63,680 nt of DNA from Gemmatimonadota bacterium. Lineage in GTDB: Bacteria > Gemmatimonadota > Gemmatimonadetes > Longimicrobiales > Gaopeijiaceae. The notes below the pieces were generated by a model that was not told the origin of the DNA, did not search any database, and saw nothing but the letters and a program-made list of their open reading frames with translations. The translations under genes and the position numbers were made by a program. Below, in pieces: positions 54,488-63,403 of this stretch. The stretch's first letter is position 1. The number at the start of each line of letters is the position of its first letter. The DNA is taken from contig SLCK01000009.1 in assembly GCA_007125845.1 (NCBI GenBank), positions 1-63,680 of the forward strand, read 5' to 3'.

Positions 54488-55054
54488 TCAGTCCGGAGCC
54501 CGCAGCTTCTCCTCCGCAATCGCCCGGACGAAGTCGAAGGCGGAGACGATCCCCACCAGGGCCTCGTCCTCGAGGACGATGATCCGGTGGATCCCTCTTT
54601 CCACCATGAGCCGGGCCGCGTCGGCCACGTCGGCGTCGGGCGGGAGCGTGATGACCCGCCGGGTCATGGCCTCGGCCACCGTGTGCTCTCCCAGCAGGTC
54701 CCACTCCGGGCTGTCGACGTCGACCAGGCGCTCCGCGAGGTCGGCGCCCGAATCGTCCCACATGACCCGGAAATAAGCGGAAGGCGGTTCCGCCACCTCC
54801 TCCTCCCACGGGAGGGCCACGTCCCACTCGCCGAGCTCCTGCTGGTCCGGTCGGTGGGACGGGACCGGCGGGCTGGATTCCTGGAAGTCGAGGATGTCCG
54901 TGGTGGAGAGGACCCCCACGAGGCGATCGCCCGGGGTCACCACGGGGGCTCCGCTCACTCCCGCCCCGGTGAGCTGGCTCAAGGCCTCTCGAAGGGTCAT
55001 CTCCGGCTCGAGGACGAGGGGGTCGCTGGACATGAGATCACGGAGAGACGGCAT
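54488..55054 (-). CDS. CBS-domain pair protein
   Basis: 188 residues; AGGAG lies eight bases upstream of the ATG ending 55054. Two CBS modules: DLMSSDPLVLEPEMTLREALSQL with GVSGAPVVTPGDRLVGVLSTTDILDF, and AMTRRVITLPPDADVADAARLMVERGIHRIIVLEDEALVGIVSAFDFVRA. A 60-residue acidic insert separates them (WDVALPWEEEVAEPPSAYFRVMWDDSGADLAERLVD). CBS pairs bind adenosyl ligands such as AMP or ATP and regulate partner proteins. Neighbours make PRPP, so sensing of purine or energy state is plausible. Confidence 0.87.
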   Translation of the reverse strand: MPSLRDLMSSDPLVLEPEMTLREALSQLTGAGVSGAPVVTPGDRLVGVLSTTDILDFQESSPPVPSHRPDQQELGEWDVALPWEEEVAEPPSAYFRVMWDDSGADLAERLVDVDSPEWDLLGEHTVAEAMTRRVITLPPDADVADAARLMVERGIHRIIVLEDEALVGIVSAFDFVRAIAEEKLRAPD

Positions 55055-55155
55055 ATGCGGAGCTCCTGAAAGGTGGGCTGCGGACTCGAGGCCCGAGCCG
55101 GGGAGTGGCGTCGCTTGGCTTAGGATTGTCGGGACCGGCGGTGCGAACCTCCGGA

Positions 55156-56139
55156 TCACTCCTCCAGCAGCTCGACCAGGGATCCGCCCTCGTGAATCCT
55201 ACGGATGCACTCTGCGAGAAGCGGAGCGATGTCCAGCACCTCGAGCTTCCGCTCGACGAGATCTGGGGGAAGTCTGAAAGGGGGGACGGAGTTGGCGATC
55301 ACGATGCGTGTGATCGCCGGGTCCGCCACCGCTTCAGGAGCTTCGGCTACGAAGATACCGTGTGTGGCGGCCACGTGCACCTCGCGGGCTCCAGCCGCGA
55401 TGCAGGCCTTGGCGGCCCTGCGCACCGTGGTTCCGGTGCCGATGAGGTCGTCGACGAGCAGGGCGACCCGCCCCTCCACCGGTCCAACGAGCACGTCGCC
55501 GCTCACCACCCCTTCGCTGCGCCGCTTGTCCATGAAGGCCGAAGCGACCCGGCCTCCGATGCGGCGCGAGAGCGCGTCCTTGAACCGGTCGGCCCGCTTA
55601 ATCCCGCCCAGGTCCGGCGACACCACGGCGACGTCCTTCTCGGCGAGCGATGCCTGGAGGTGGCGGAGGAGGAGGGGCTTGGCCTCCAGGTGATCAGTGC
55701 CGCAGCGAAAGGCGTTCTGAAACGCCGCCACGTTGTGGACGTCGACGGTCACCACCCGGTCCACACCCACCGCCTCGAAAAGGGAAGCGACGTAGCGCAG
55801 GGTCACCGGGTCGCGCGGCTTCGATTTCCAGTCCTTGCGGGCATAGCAGAGATAGGGCATGATGGCGGTGACCCGAGCGGCCGCCGCGTCACGCAGCGCG
55901 CCGAGGAAGAAGAGAAGCCTGCAGAGCTTGTCGTTGACGCTGCGCCCCGGCTCCCCGAACAGCGAGTGGACGACGAACACGTCGCATCCACGCACGTTGA
56001 CCATCGGCCGGGACTTGTGCTCGCCGTCCTCGAACTCCCGCTCCTCGTGCTCGCTCGGCTCGACCCCGAGCTCGCTTCCAATGTCTCCGCCGAGCTCGCG
56101 GCTCTCCCCGAGGGCGAAGAGGCGAACCTCCCCCGTCAT
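55156..56139 (-). CDS. prs: Ribose-phosphate pyrophosphokinase (PRPP synthase)
   Basis: 327 residues. It makes PRPP from ribose-5-phosphate and ATP. Visible features: FEDGEHKSRPMVNVRGCDVFVVHSL, AIMPYLCYARKDWKSKPRDPVTLRYVASL, VVTVDVHNVAAFQNAF, VVSPDLGGIKRADRF and the PRPP loop VALLVDDLIGTGTTVRRAAKA. The PRPP loop differs from the usual DDMIDTGGT. ATG overlaps the phosphoribosyltransferase stop by four bases. It may be a secondary PRPP synthase tied to the neighbouring phosphoribosyltransferase rather than the housekeeping Prs. Confidence 0.9.
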   Translation of the reverse strand: MTGEVRLFALGESRELGGDIGSELGVEPSEHEEREFEDGEHKSRPMVNVRGCDVFVVHSLFGEPGRSVNDKLCRLLFFLGALRDAAAARVTAIMPYLCYARKDWKSKPRDPVTLRYVASLFEAVGVDRVVTVDVHNVAAFQNAFRCGTDHLEAKPLLLRHLQASLAEKDVAVVSPDLGGIKRADRFKDALSRRIGGRVASAFMDKRRSEGVVSGDVLVGPVEGRVALLVDDLIGTGTTVRRAAKACIAAGAREVHVAATHGIFVAEAPEAVADPAITRIVIANSVPPFRLPPDLVERKLEVLDIAPLLAECIRRIHEGGSLVELLEE

Positions 56140-56846
56140 CGCCGATGCCTCGTCCCACGGTGCGCGTCGACCTGCTTCGGGTCCCGTCTCCCCGAGCGCT
56201 TCATCCGGGCCTGCTCGAGGATGTCGCCGACCTCGTCGTCCGTCAGTTGGGAAAAGGTTTCGTACCAGAAGCCGACCGCACCGAAGGGACGCGGCGTCTC
56301 CAGGCAGATCACGGAATCGGCCTCGCGCCTGAGCCGGGCGCACGTGTCTTCCGGAGCCACCGGCACCGCCACCACCACGCGCCCCGCGCCCCGCGCTCGG
56401 GCCGCCCGGATTGCGGCCAGCATCGTGGAGCCGGTCGCGATGCCGTCGTCGACCAGGAGGACCGTGCGGTCGCGGACCTCCTGGGGAGGGCGAGATCCGC
56501 GGAAGAGCCGCTCCCTCCGCTCGAGCTCTCGCGTTTCTTCCTCGGCGATGCGCTCGAACACGTCGGGCGAGATCCGGGCTTCTCCAAGCACCGTCTCCTC
56601 GGCCACCGTGACGCCGCCGGAGGCCACGGCGCCCATCGCGAGCTCCGGCTGGCCGGGGACCCCGAGCTTGCGTACGACGAGCACGTCGAGGGGAGCGCCG
56701 AGGGCCCGCGCGACCTCCCGGCCCACAGGGACGCCACCTCGCGGCAGCGCAAGCACCACGGCGTCCCGGAGGAGCTCGCCTCGTTCGGCGAGGGCGATGG
56801 AGAGCGCGCGTCCCGCCTCTCGGCGGTCCTTGAAGATGTGGTTCAC
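56136..56846 (-). CDS. Phosphoribosyltransferase-family protein
   Basis: 236 residues from GTG ending 56846, with GGGAG eight bases upstream. The PRPP-binding motif is RTVLLVDDGIATGSTMLAAIRAARA. The N-terminal segment DAVVLALPRGGVPVGREVARALG is shared with the group often annotated as 'phosphoribosyltransferase, dienelactone-hydrolase-associated'. Substrate base unknown. Coupled to the PRPP synthase gene by ATGA, so its substrate PRPP is made next door. Confidence 0.88.
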   Translation of the reverse strand: MNHIFKDRREAGRALSIALAERGELLRDAVVLALPRGGVPVGREVARALGAPLDVLVVRKLGVPGQPELAMGAVASGGVTVAEETVLGEARISPDVFERIAEEETRELERRERLFRGSRPPQEVRDRTVLLVDDGIATGSTMLAAIRAARARGAGRVVVAVPVAPEDTCARLRREADSVICLETPRPFGAVGFWYETFSQLTDDEVGDILEQARMKRSGRRDPKQVDAHRGTRHRR

Positions 56847-57058
56847 CTCATGGACTCCCGTCGGAGACGAATCGACCCGCGGAGAAGGTCCCGGATCGGG
56901 ACATTGCGTCCCCGGTGGCCGGGTCGGTCGAATCGTCTCGACCCGGATCTCGGTCTCGGAAGCCCGTGCCCGTCCGGATCCGGGTGCTCGAGACGAGCGG
57001 ACCGTTCTTCCACCCCTCACCCCTGCTTGTATGCATATCGGGTGCCGGATCCCGTCGT

Positions 57059-58084
57059 TCATCTCGTCGGGAGGCTGTGGAGGCTGAGCCAGAGATACCG
57101 GAGCGTGCGGGCGCGCCACCGCCGCGGGTTTCGGACGGGCTCGTCCCGCAGATGTCCGGCCGAGAGCTTGGCCCGAATCAGGGCCCGGACGCTGCGATAA
57201 AAGGCGAGGAGATCGGGCGGAGGCCGATCTCCTGTCTGCTCGCTGTAGCGCGCGAAGAAGAAGGCGGCCACCTCGGGGTGTCCGAGCCGTTCGCACTCCA
57301 CGCTCAAGAGGGACAGATCCTCCGCGGGATCCAGGACCCGAAGCTGCCGGCTGAACTCCAGGCAGTCGATCACGGCCGGAGGGGACCCGAGGTAGAAGTG
57401 CTCCGGCTTCAGGTCGCCGTGCCCTTCGACGATGCGCCCATCCCGACTCCGGGCACGGAGCAGGGCCGGGCGTTCATCGAGAAACGCGAGTTGACGGTCG
57501 GCGAGACGGCTCACGATCCCCTCCGGAAGGCCGTACAGTGGACTCATCAGATCCTCCCGGGTCGTCTCGATGGTTCGGCGCAGGCGGTCGATCACGTCGG
57601 AAGGCGTCGTGGGCACCGGGGAGGCGGATCGATAGAAACGGGCGAGGAGGTCCGCGGCCGGGCCGAGTTCCTCGGGGCCCACGAATCCGGCCTCGATCCT
57701 GCGGTCCAGCATGTCCCGGGCGTTCAGTCGGCGCATGCGCACCAACCAGTCCACGGGCGTGCCGGACCCGTCCAGGGAAAGACGGCCTCCGGTCGTCCGG
57801 ACGAGCGGAGTCACGCCGAGGTACACGTGCGCCGCGAGTCGCCGGTTCAGGCGGACTTCGGCCAGGCAGGCGCGCCGCCTGGCCGCCCGAGTGTGGTAGT
57901 CGAGGACGTCTTGGCGAACCGGCTTCTTGAGCTTGAAGGCGAACTTTCCCGCGAGGAAGACCCACGCCAAGTGGGTCTCGATCGCCGTGACGCGGGCCGG
58001 AGCGGGAGTATAGCTCGCCGGGCAGCGCAGGAAGCCGACCTTGTCGGCCAGGGTCACCTTGCCCGGAGAATCGATATGGCTCAC
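57059..58084 (-). CDS. Aminoglycoside-phosphotransferase-like kinase family protein
   Basis: About 341 residues from a GTG ending 58084; homologous proteins begin with similar LADKVGFLRCPASYTP, which supports this start, although the frame is open to 58201. It carries HLAWVFLAGKFAFKLKKPV (nucleotide-binding Lys region), VEGHGDLKPEHFYLGSPPAVIDCLEFS (catalytic Asp; the usual Asn is His) and a helical C-terminus. Proteins of this type often precede gluconokinase or AAA modules, but none is fused here. Role and substrate are unknown; stress-type operons often contain it. Confidence 0.75.
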   Translation of the reverse strand: MSHIDSPGKVTLADKVGFLRCPASYTPAPARVTAIETHLAWVFLAGKFAFKLKKPVRQDVLDYHTRAARRRACLAEVRLNRRLAAHVYLGVTPLVRTTGGRLSLDGSGTPVDWLVRMRRLNARDMLDRRIEAGFVGPEELGPAADLLARFYRSASPVPTTPSDVIDRLRRTIETTREDLMSPLYGLPEGIVSRLADRQLAFLDERPALLRARSRDGRIVEGHGDLKPEHFYLGSPPAVIDCLEFSRQLRVLDPAEDLSLLSVECERLGHPEVAAFFFARYSEQTGDRPPPDLLAFYRSVRALIRAKLSAGHLRDEPVRNPRRWRARTLRYLWLSLHSLPTR

Positions 58085-58224
58085 CGTGCTGGGGTCCAAG
58101 GGCAGCGATCGTTGGGCGGGGCCGTCGGGCCGCAGCCCTCCTCGAGAAACGCCGAGCGGCTCGGCGCGTGCTCGGCGCAGGCTTGCAGGTATGCGGACCA
58201 TCCTCCGTCCCTCACCCCCCGGAC

Positions 58225-59334
58225 ATGACCACTCGACGGGCAGTCACCCTCTTTCTCTGCGGGGACGTGATGACCGGTCGCGGCGTCGATCAGCTCTTTC
58301 CGTCGAGTTGTCCCCCTCGGCTTCACGAACCGTTCGTCACCTCCGCGCTGGACTACGTCGGGATGGCGCAGCGCGCGAGCAACCCCATCCCGATGCCCGT
58401 CGACTACGCGTACGTGTGGGGGGACGCGCTCAGCGTTCTGGAGGATGTCCATCCCGACCTCCGCGTCGTGAATCTCGAGACGAGCGTGACCCTCAGCGAG
58501 GATGCGTTTCCGAAGGGCATCAATTACCGCATGCATCCGGCCAACGCAACGGTCCTCACCACGGCCGAGCTCGACTGCTGCTCGCTTGCCAACAATCACG
58601 TGATGGACTGGGGAGAAGCCGGTTTGCTCGACACCCTGGATACCCTCGAGCGGTGTGGGGTCCGGGCCGTGGGAGCGGGACGAGATCGCGAAGCCGCCAT
58701 GAGACCGGCGGCTTTCGACGTCGGAAACGGTGGACGGGTGCTCGTGTTCGCCTTCTGCACCGGCGACAGCGGCGTTCCGTCGGCGTGGGCCGCCGGCTCG
58801 GACAAGCCGGGTGTCCACCTGCTTCCCGATCTCTCTCTCGGCACGGTCGAACACCTGGCGGACCGCGTGAAGAGAGTGAAGCTCCCCGGCGATCTCGTCG
58901 TCGCCTCGATCCACTGGGGGGCGAACTGGGGCTACGAGGTCCCGCGCCGGCACCGGAAGTTCGCCCATGACCTGATCGATCGCGCATCCTTCGACGTGAT
59001 CCACGGCCATTCTTCCCACCACGCGAAGGCGTTCGAGGTGCACGACGGACACTTGATTCTCTACGGGTGCGGCGACTTTCTGAACGACTACGAGGGGATC
59101 GGCGGGCACACCGAGTTCCGACCGGACCTGACCCTCATGTATTTTCCCACCCTGGACCTGGAGACCGGGCATCTCGTCGATCTGGAGCTCTTCCCGCTTC
59201 GGATCCGGGGGTTCCGCCTGAACCACGCGTCGGCCGCCGACCGGGAGTGGCTCCGGTCCAGGCTGCACCGAGAAGCGCAGCGATTCGGGCACCGGGTGGA
59301 CGTGAGCGATGGACGTCTGAGGGGGGAGTGGTGA
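58225..59334 (+). CDS. CapA-family metallophosphatase-like protein
   Basis: 369 residues. Metal-site features: FLCGDVMTGRGVDQLFP, VVNLETSVTL, CSLANNHVMDWGEAGLLDTLDTL, VVASIHWGANWGYEV and IHGHSSHHAKAFEV with ILYGCGDFLNDY. This is the capsule protein CapA family of calcineurin-like enzymes, first known from poly-gamma-glutamate synthesis. No signal peptide is evident. Divergent from the kinase-like gene by about 140 bases. Its stop overlaps the next GTG (GTGA), so the ZIP transporter is co-translated. Confidence 0.9.
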   Translation: MTTRRAVTLFLCGDVMTGRGVDQLFPSSCPPRLHEPFVTSALDYVGMAQRASNPIPMPVDYAYVWGDALSVLEDVHPDLRVVNLETSVTLSEDAFPKGINYRMHPANATVLTTAELDCCSLANNHVMDWGEAGLLDTLDTLERCGVRAVGAGRDREAAMRPAAFDVGNGGRVLVFAFCTGDSGVPSAWAAGSDKPGVHLLPDLSLGTVEHLADRVKRVKLPGDLVVASIHWGANWGYEVPRRHRKFAHDLIDRASFDVIHGHSSHHAKAFEVHDGHLILYGCGDFLNDYEGIGGHTEFRPDLTLMYFPTLDLETGHLVDLELFPLRIRGFRLNHASAADREWLRSRLHREAQRFGHRVDVSDGRLRGEW

Positions 59335-60125
59335 CGGTTGGATCGCGGACTTCGTCCTGGGCTCTCGGGGGGGAGAGTTTGGAGCTGTTTCTCTGGATTC
59401 TGGGAAGCGGCATCGCCATGAGCGTCCTGGCCCTCGTCGGGGCGGTTGCGATCGTTCTTCCCCGGCGAATCCTGGAGGCCGCTCTCCTGCCCATGGTCGC
59501 CTTTGCCGCGGGCTCACTGATTGGGGGCGCCCTCTTTCACCTCCTTCCGGAGGCGGTGGTCGGGATCGAATCGACCCGGTCCCTCTTCCTGTGGGTGTTC
59601 CTCGGATTCACCACCTTTTTCGTGCTCGAGCAGGGCCTGAGCTGGCATCGATCGCACGCTCTCTCCCCGCAGGCGGTCCGTCCGCAGGCCTACCTGATCC
59701 TCATCGGCGACGGCCTTCACAACCTCCTCGGGGGTCTCGCCGTGGGTGCCGCCTTCCTCGTGGACCTCCGTCTCGGAATCTCCGCCTGGCTTGCGGCCGC
59801 GGCCCACGAGGTTCCCCAGGAGTTGGGCGACTTCGCGATCCTGGTGCACGGCGGTCTTCCGAAAGGTCGGGCCCTCGTGGCCAACTTCATCAGCGCGCTC
59901 TCCTTCCCCGTAGGTGCCTTGACGGCCTGGTTCTTGGGCGAGACGGTGGAGCTCGACATCCTCTTCCTCCTCCCGTTTGCCGCGGGTCAGTTCATCTACA
60001 TCGCGGCTTCGGACCTGATTCCCGAGATCAAGGAGCCTCTGGGCCGGACGCACGCCCTCGTTCACCTGGGGTGCTTCCTTCTCGGTGCCGCTCTCCTCTG
60101 GTTCCTGGCGGTGGCGATCGGGTGA
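59331..60125 (+). CDS. ZIP-family metal transporter
   Basis: 264 residues from GTG 59331, overlapping the CapA stop. Eight hydrophobic helices. The metal-binding helix is YLILIGDGLHNLLGGLAVGAAFL (ZIP helix IV HNxxxG type), and AAAHEVPQELGDFAILVHGG is helix V. It imports zinc or iron down its gradient. Its last 98 bases overlap the 3' end of the convergent thioredoxin-CcdA gene, so both coding sequences are antisense there. Confidence 0.9.
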   Translation: MTVGSRTSSWALGGESLELFLWILGSGIAMSVLALVGAVAIVLPRRILEAALLPMVAFAAGSLIGGALFHLLPEAVVGIESTRSLFLWVFLGFTTFFVLEQGLSWHRSHALSPQAVRPQAYLILIGDGLHNLLGGLAVGAAFLVDLRLGISAWLAAAAHEVPQELGDFAILVHGGLPKGRALVANFISALSFPVGALTAWFLGETVELDILFLLPFAAGQFIYIAASDLIPEIKEPLGRTHALVHLGCFLLGAALLWFLAVAIG

Positions 60126-61401
60126 TTCGGTCCCGGACTCGACGGCTCCGGCCAACGAGCAGGATCAGCGTCGCAGCCGCCACCGCGATCCCGATCACGA
60201 CGAGGGAGCCGGTGATCCGCTCCATGAGGGTCGGATCGACCAGGAGGACCACGGCCAGGGCGATCATCACGGTTCCCCCGAAGAGCTTGAGAACCTCCCC
60301 GTGCTCTTCCTGGAGGCGCGTCGCTCTGAGGGTGACGACCGCTCCGGTGAGGAGCGCGATCTCCACGGAGAGGTAGACGAGGAGGTAGAGGGCGAGGAGG
60401 CCTCCGAAGGCGGCGCCTGCGATGCCCGCCTCCGAGAGCAGGGTCGTCCAGAGAACGGGAAAGCCGGCGGTGCAGGGGAGCTCGACGAGGGCTACGCCCC
60501 CGGCGATCCCTACGGTGAGGGCGAGGGTGACGGGGAGCGGGCGGTCCTTGCGAAGCGCCCGTCCACCCCGGTAGATGCTGGGCTTGAATCGGGCGGGAAT
60601 CGTCAGGGACGGACCGCGCCCCGAGGCGAAGAAGTCCTTCACGTTCACCGCGCCGAAGGCGAGAGCCAGGGCCGCGACCGCCACCCGGATCCATCCCAGA
60701 TGGGCCGCGACCTCGAGGGCGACGAAGAGGCCGCCGATGAACGCGCCGTACACGGCGGCCGTGACCAGGAGGAAGGTGAGGCCGACCGCGGCGATCCGGA
60801 TGCGGGACCGGGTGCCCAGGATCATGGCCAGGAGGACGGTCAGCACCCAGAGGGAACAGGGATTGAATCCGTCGATGAAGGCGATCAGGAGCGTCGCGGT
60901 GCCCATGGTGTGACCGCCCACCTCGAAGAGCCCGAAGGGTCCGAGATCGATGACGGTGCGGCCCGGCTCCGGCTCCGCGTCCGCGAGCCAGGCCCGGATT
61001 TCGCCTTCGATGTCCTCTGCGAGAGGCCGGGTGAAGCCCACCCACACCGTCTCCCGGAAAATGAAGGTGGGCACCGCGGAGGCTTGTTCCCCCCGCTCGC
61101 GCATCATCTCGATGAAGAGGTCTCGGCCCGCCGGATCCCGCACGACCTCCACCCTCCGCACGACCAACTCCGGCAGCGCCTCCTCCAGCTCGACGAGCCA
61201 GCTTTCGGCCAGGTCACAGAAGGGGCAGGCGTCGCGCCAGAAATACCACAGGACCGGACCCGACTCGGGGGGTGGCGCCTGGAGGTGAGGTGCGCCCGCC
61301 CTCGCTCCGAGGTCGGCGGCGGCGGGGGACGGCGCAAGCATCGCCTGGACTGTCCCGAGCCACGCCATGCACAGGACCAGGCGGACGTACCCCCTCTTCA
61401 T
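60028..61401 (-). CDS. Thioredoxin-like domain fused to CcdA/DsbD-like membrane domain
   Basis: 457 residues; a strong AAGGAGG precedes the ATG. A signal anchor (YVRLVLCMAWLGTVQAML) is followed by a periplasmic thioredoxin-like domain with active site CPFC in WRDACPFCDLAES (about 60-150), then eight or so membrane helices resembling CcdA/DsbD with Cys in GFNPCSLWVL and ELPCTAGFPVLW. DsbD has the thioredoxin domain at the C-terminus, so the order is reversed here. It would carry reducing equivalents outward for cytochrome c or disulfide isomerisation. Tail overlaps the ZIP gene by 98 bases. Confidence 0.87.
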   Translation of the reverse strand: MKRGYVRLVLCMAWLGTVQAMLAPSPAAADLGARAGAPHLQAPPPESGPVLWYFWRDACPFCDLAESWLVELEEALPELVVRRVEVVRDPAGRDLFIEMMRERGEQASAVPTFIFRETVWVGFTRPLAEDIEGEIRAWLADAEPEPGRTVIDLGPFGLFEVGGHTMGTATLLIAFIDGFNPCSLWVLTVLLAMILGTRSRIRIAAVGLTFLLVTAAVYGAFIGGLFVALEVAAHLGWIRVAVAALALAFGAVNVKDFFASGRGPSLTIPARFKPSIYRGGRALRKDRPLPVTLALTVGIAGGVALVELPCTAGFPVLWTTLLSEAGIAGAAFGGLLALYLLVYLSVEIALLTGAVVTLRATRLQEEHGEVLKLFGGTVMIALAVVLLVDPTLMERITGSLVVIGIAVAAATLILLVGRSRRVRDRITRSPPPGTRGERHREGSTPGERGRASGPEAP

Positions 61402-61689
61402 GCGGTTCCTCCTTGCCGAGCAGGCACGATAGGTCGGAGGCGAGCCGTGTCGGCGGGCATGAGGCGCCACCGGTGCACGTTACGCCTCGACCCCTGGATC
61501 CGGCCCTTGAAATCTGCCAGAACCATGCCAGTCGCAGCGGCCCGATATCGCGTCCGAGCGCCCTGCGTCTCGGAGGGCCGTGTGAGTCGAGGCAGCGGGC
61601 CTCGAACTTGCAATTGAGCTTCACCCGGAAAGCCGAGGCGTGGCGCCGCGGCTTTCCGACTCATCCACGTCTGGAAGGTGCGGAGCCTC

Positions 61690-62619
61690 ATGCTCGGAAG
61701 CGTCGATCCGGTCGGCCGCGTTCTCGGTTCGAGGAGCCTGGCTCGACGCATGGGGTGGGGCATGCTGGTGCTCCTGCTTTCCGGATCGTCCCCGGGTCCG
61801 TCGGTGGCAGGATCGGGGAGTGCCGCGACGATGCCGAGTTCCGTCGTGGAGGGGCTCCTCCCGAGCCACCGGATCGTGTCCTTTTACGGCAACCCGCGCT
61901 CTCCCCGGATGGGGATCCTGGGTGCGCTCCCACCGGAGCGGATGCTTCGGCGGCTGGAGCTGCAGGCCTTGGAATACGAACTGGCGGATCCCGCCACGCC
62001 GGTGGTGCGGGCCCTTCACCTCGTGACCGTGGTCGCTCAACGGGATCCCGGTCGGGACGGGATGTACCGGTCCCGGCTGTCGCCTTCGGTCGTGGAGGAG
62101 GTGGCGTCCTGGGCCGAACCGGACTCGCTTCTGCTCTTCCTGGACATCCAGCCGGGACGCAGCCCGATCGTGACCGAGGTTCGCTCCTACTTGGACTTCC
62201 TCCGTCGACCGCACGTGCACCTTGCCCTTGACCCCGAATGGACCATGGGCCCGGGAGCGGTTCCGGGCCGGCAGATCGGAAGCCTGGACGCGGACGACGT
62301 GAACCGCGTGGTGGAGATCCTCGCCGACTTGGTCGAGGAGCACGGCCTGCCGCCGAAGATCCTGATCGTGCATCGATTCACCGAGGGGATGCTGCGCGGC
62401 TATGACCGGATACGGCTCGACCCACGGGTGCAGATCGTGATCGTCATGGACGGGTTTGGGTCTCCCGCGCTGAAACGGGACTCCTATCGGCAGTTCGTGG
62501 CTCGTCAACCCGTTCAGTTCACGGGCTTCAAGCTCTTCTACCAGCAAGACGTGCCGCTCATGTCCGTGGGCGCCGTCCTGGACCTTCGACCGGTGCCCCT
62601 TGTGGTCATCTACCAGTGA
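61690..62619 (+). CDS. Exported hypothetical protein
   Basis: 309 residues. Start ATG 61690 has GGAG just upstream; ATG 61750 would give a shorter signal peptide (MLVLLLSGSSPGPSVAG). The mature protein has a conserved-looking alpha/beta pattern: HRIVSFYGNPRSPRMGILG, LLFLDIQPGRSPIVTEVRSYL, VHLALDPEWTMGPGAVPGRQIGSL, KILIVHRFTEGML and VIVMDGFGSPALKRD, suggesting a TIM-barrel-like fold. I know similar proteins of unknown function in actinobacteria and related phyla. No active-site assignment. Confidence 0.75.
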   Translation: MLGSVDPVGRVLGSRSLARRMGWGMLVLLLSGSSPGPSVAGSGSAATMPSSVVEGLLPSHRIVSFYGNPRSPRMGILGALPPERMLRRLELQALEYELADPATPVVRALHLVTVVAQRDPGRDGMYRSRLSPSVVEEVASWAEPDSLLLFLDIQPGRSPIVTEVRSYLDFLRRPHVHLALDPEWTMGPGAVPGRQIGSLDADDVNRVVEILADLVEEHGLPPKILIVHRFTEGMLRGYDRIRLDPRVQIVIVMDGFGSPALKRDSYRQFVARQPVQFTGFKLFYQQDVPLMSVGAVLDLRPVPLVVIYQ

Positions 62620-62804
62620 GGACCGAACCGACTCTCCGGCGTGGGCGGAACGGACGAGGCGGTGCTCGATCTCGACCGACGAGCTCGGCAGCTTCTCGGG
62701 GGGGGTCGGAGTTGCGTATTGTGGAGGGGGCCACCCATCTCTTCGTGGTACCGACGGCGCCGGAAAAGGTCGTCGCGCCCGCTGAAACCTCCGAGATCGA
62801 CTGG

Positions 62805-63377
62805 ATGCTGAATCGAAAAAGCATTCCAAACCTGGTGACCGGCGCCCGCCTCCTCGCCCTTCCGATCCTCTGGGGATTCGCTCTGGCGGGCTATCATCTG
62901 GTCGTGGGCGCGGGGCTCCTCTTCGCCTGGCTGTCCGACGCCCTGGATGGTTTCCTCGCCCGGAGATTCGATGCGGAGAGCGCCTGGGGCAGTCAGCTGG
63001 ATTCCTTGTCCGACATCCTGATGTTCGCCTCGGCCGTCGTGTGGGTCGTGCTGCTTCGACCGGAGTTCGTCGTCGAGTACGCTCCGGTGCTGCTCCTCTG
63101 GGTCGGGATCGGCGTGGTCAACTACTCGGTGTCCTGGATCCGCTTCCGGCGGCTCGTGGACGTGCACCTACTTTCGGCAAAGGCGGCGAACTTCCTCGGC
63201 TTTTTCTTCGCCGCGTACCTCATCGCCTTCGGGGTCGAGTCTCCGGTGGTGACCCTTGTGGTCATCGGCGTGTGCCTGCTTGCGGCGATCGAGACCTTCC
63301 TGGTCGTGACGACGTTCGAACGGGTGGACGAGCGAATCCGAACCGTCTTTCGACGCCCGTCGAAGTGGCATCCGTAA
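62805..63377 (+). CDS. CDP-alcohol phosphatidyltransferase (PgsA-like)
   Basis: 190 residues with about five membrane helices. The family motif D-A-L-D-G-x2-A-R-x8-G-x3-D-x3-D is complete: SDALDGFLARRFDAESAWGS followed by QLDSLSD. This short form is like phosphatidylglycerophosphate synthase and cardiolipin-type enzymes, transferring a phosphatidyl group from CDP-diacylglycerol. It is distinct from the enzyme at 27 kb. Start ATG 62805 precedes the conserved SIPNLVTGARLLALP; its Shine-Dalgarno is weak, and longer frames upstream look non-coding. Confidence 0.87.
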   Translation: MLNRKSIPNLVTGARLLALPILWGFALAGYHLVVGAGLLFAWLSDALDGFLARRFDAESAWGSQLDSLSDILMFASAVVWVVLLRPEFVVEYAPVLLLWVGIGVVNYSVSWIRFRRLVDVHLLSAKAANFLGFFFAAYLIAFGVESPVVTLVVIGVCLLAAIETFLVVTTFERVDERIRTVFRRPSKWHP

Positions 63378-63403
63378 CGTCCGATCGCTGCGTCGTATCG
63401 CGG

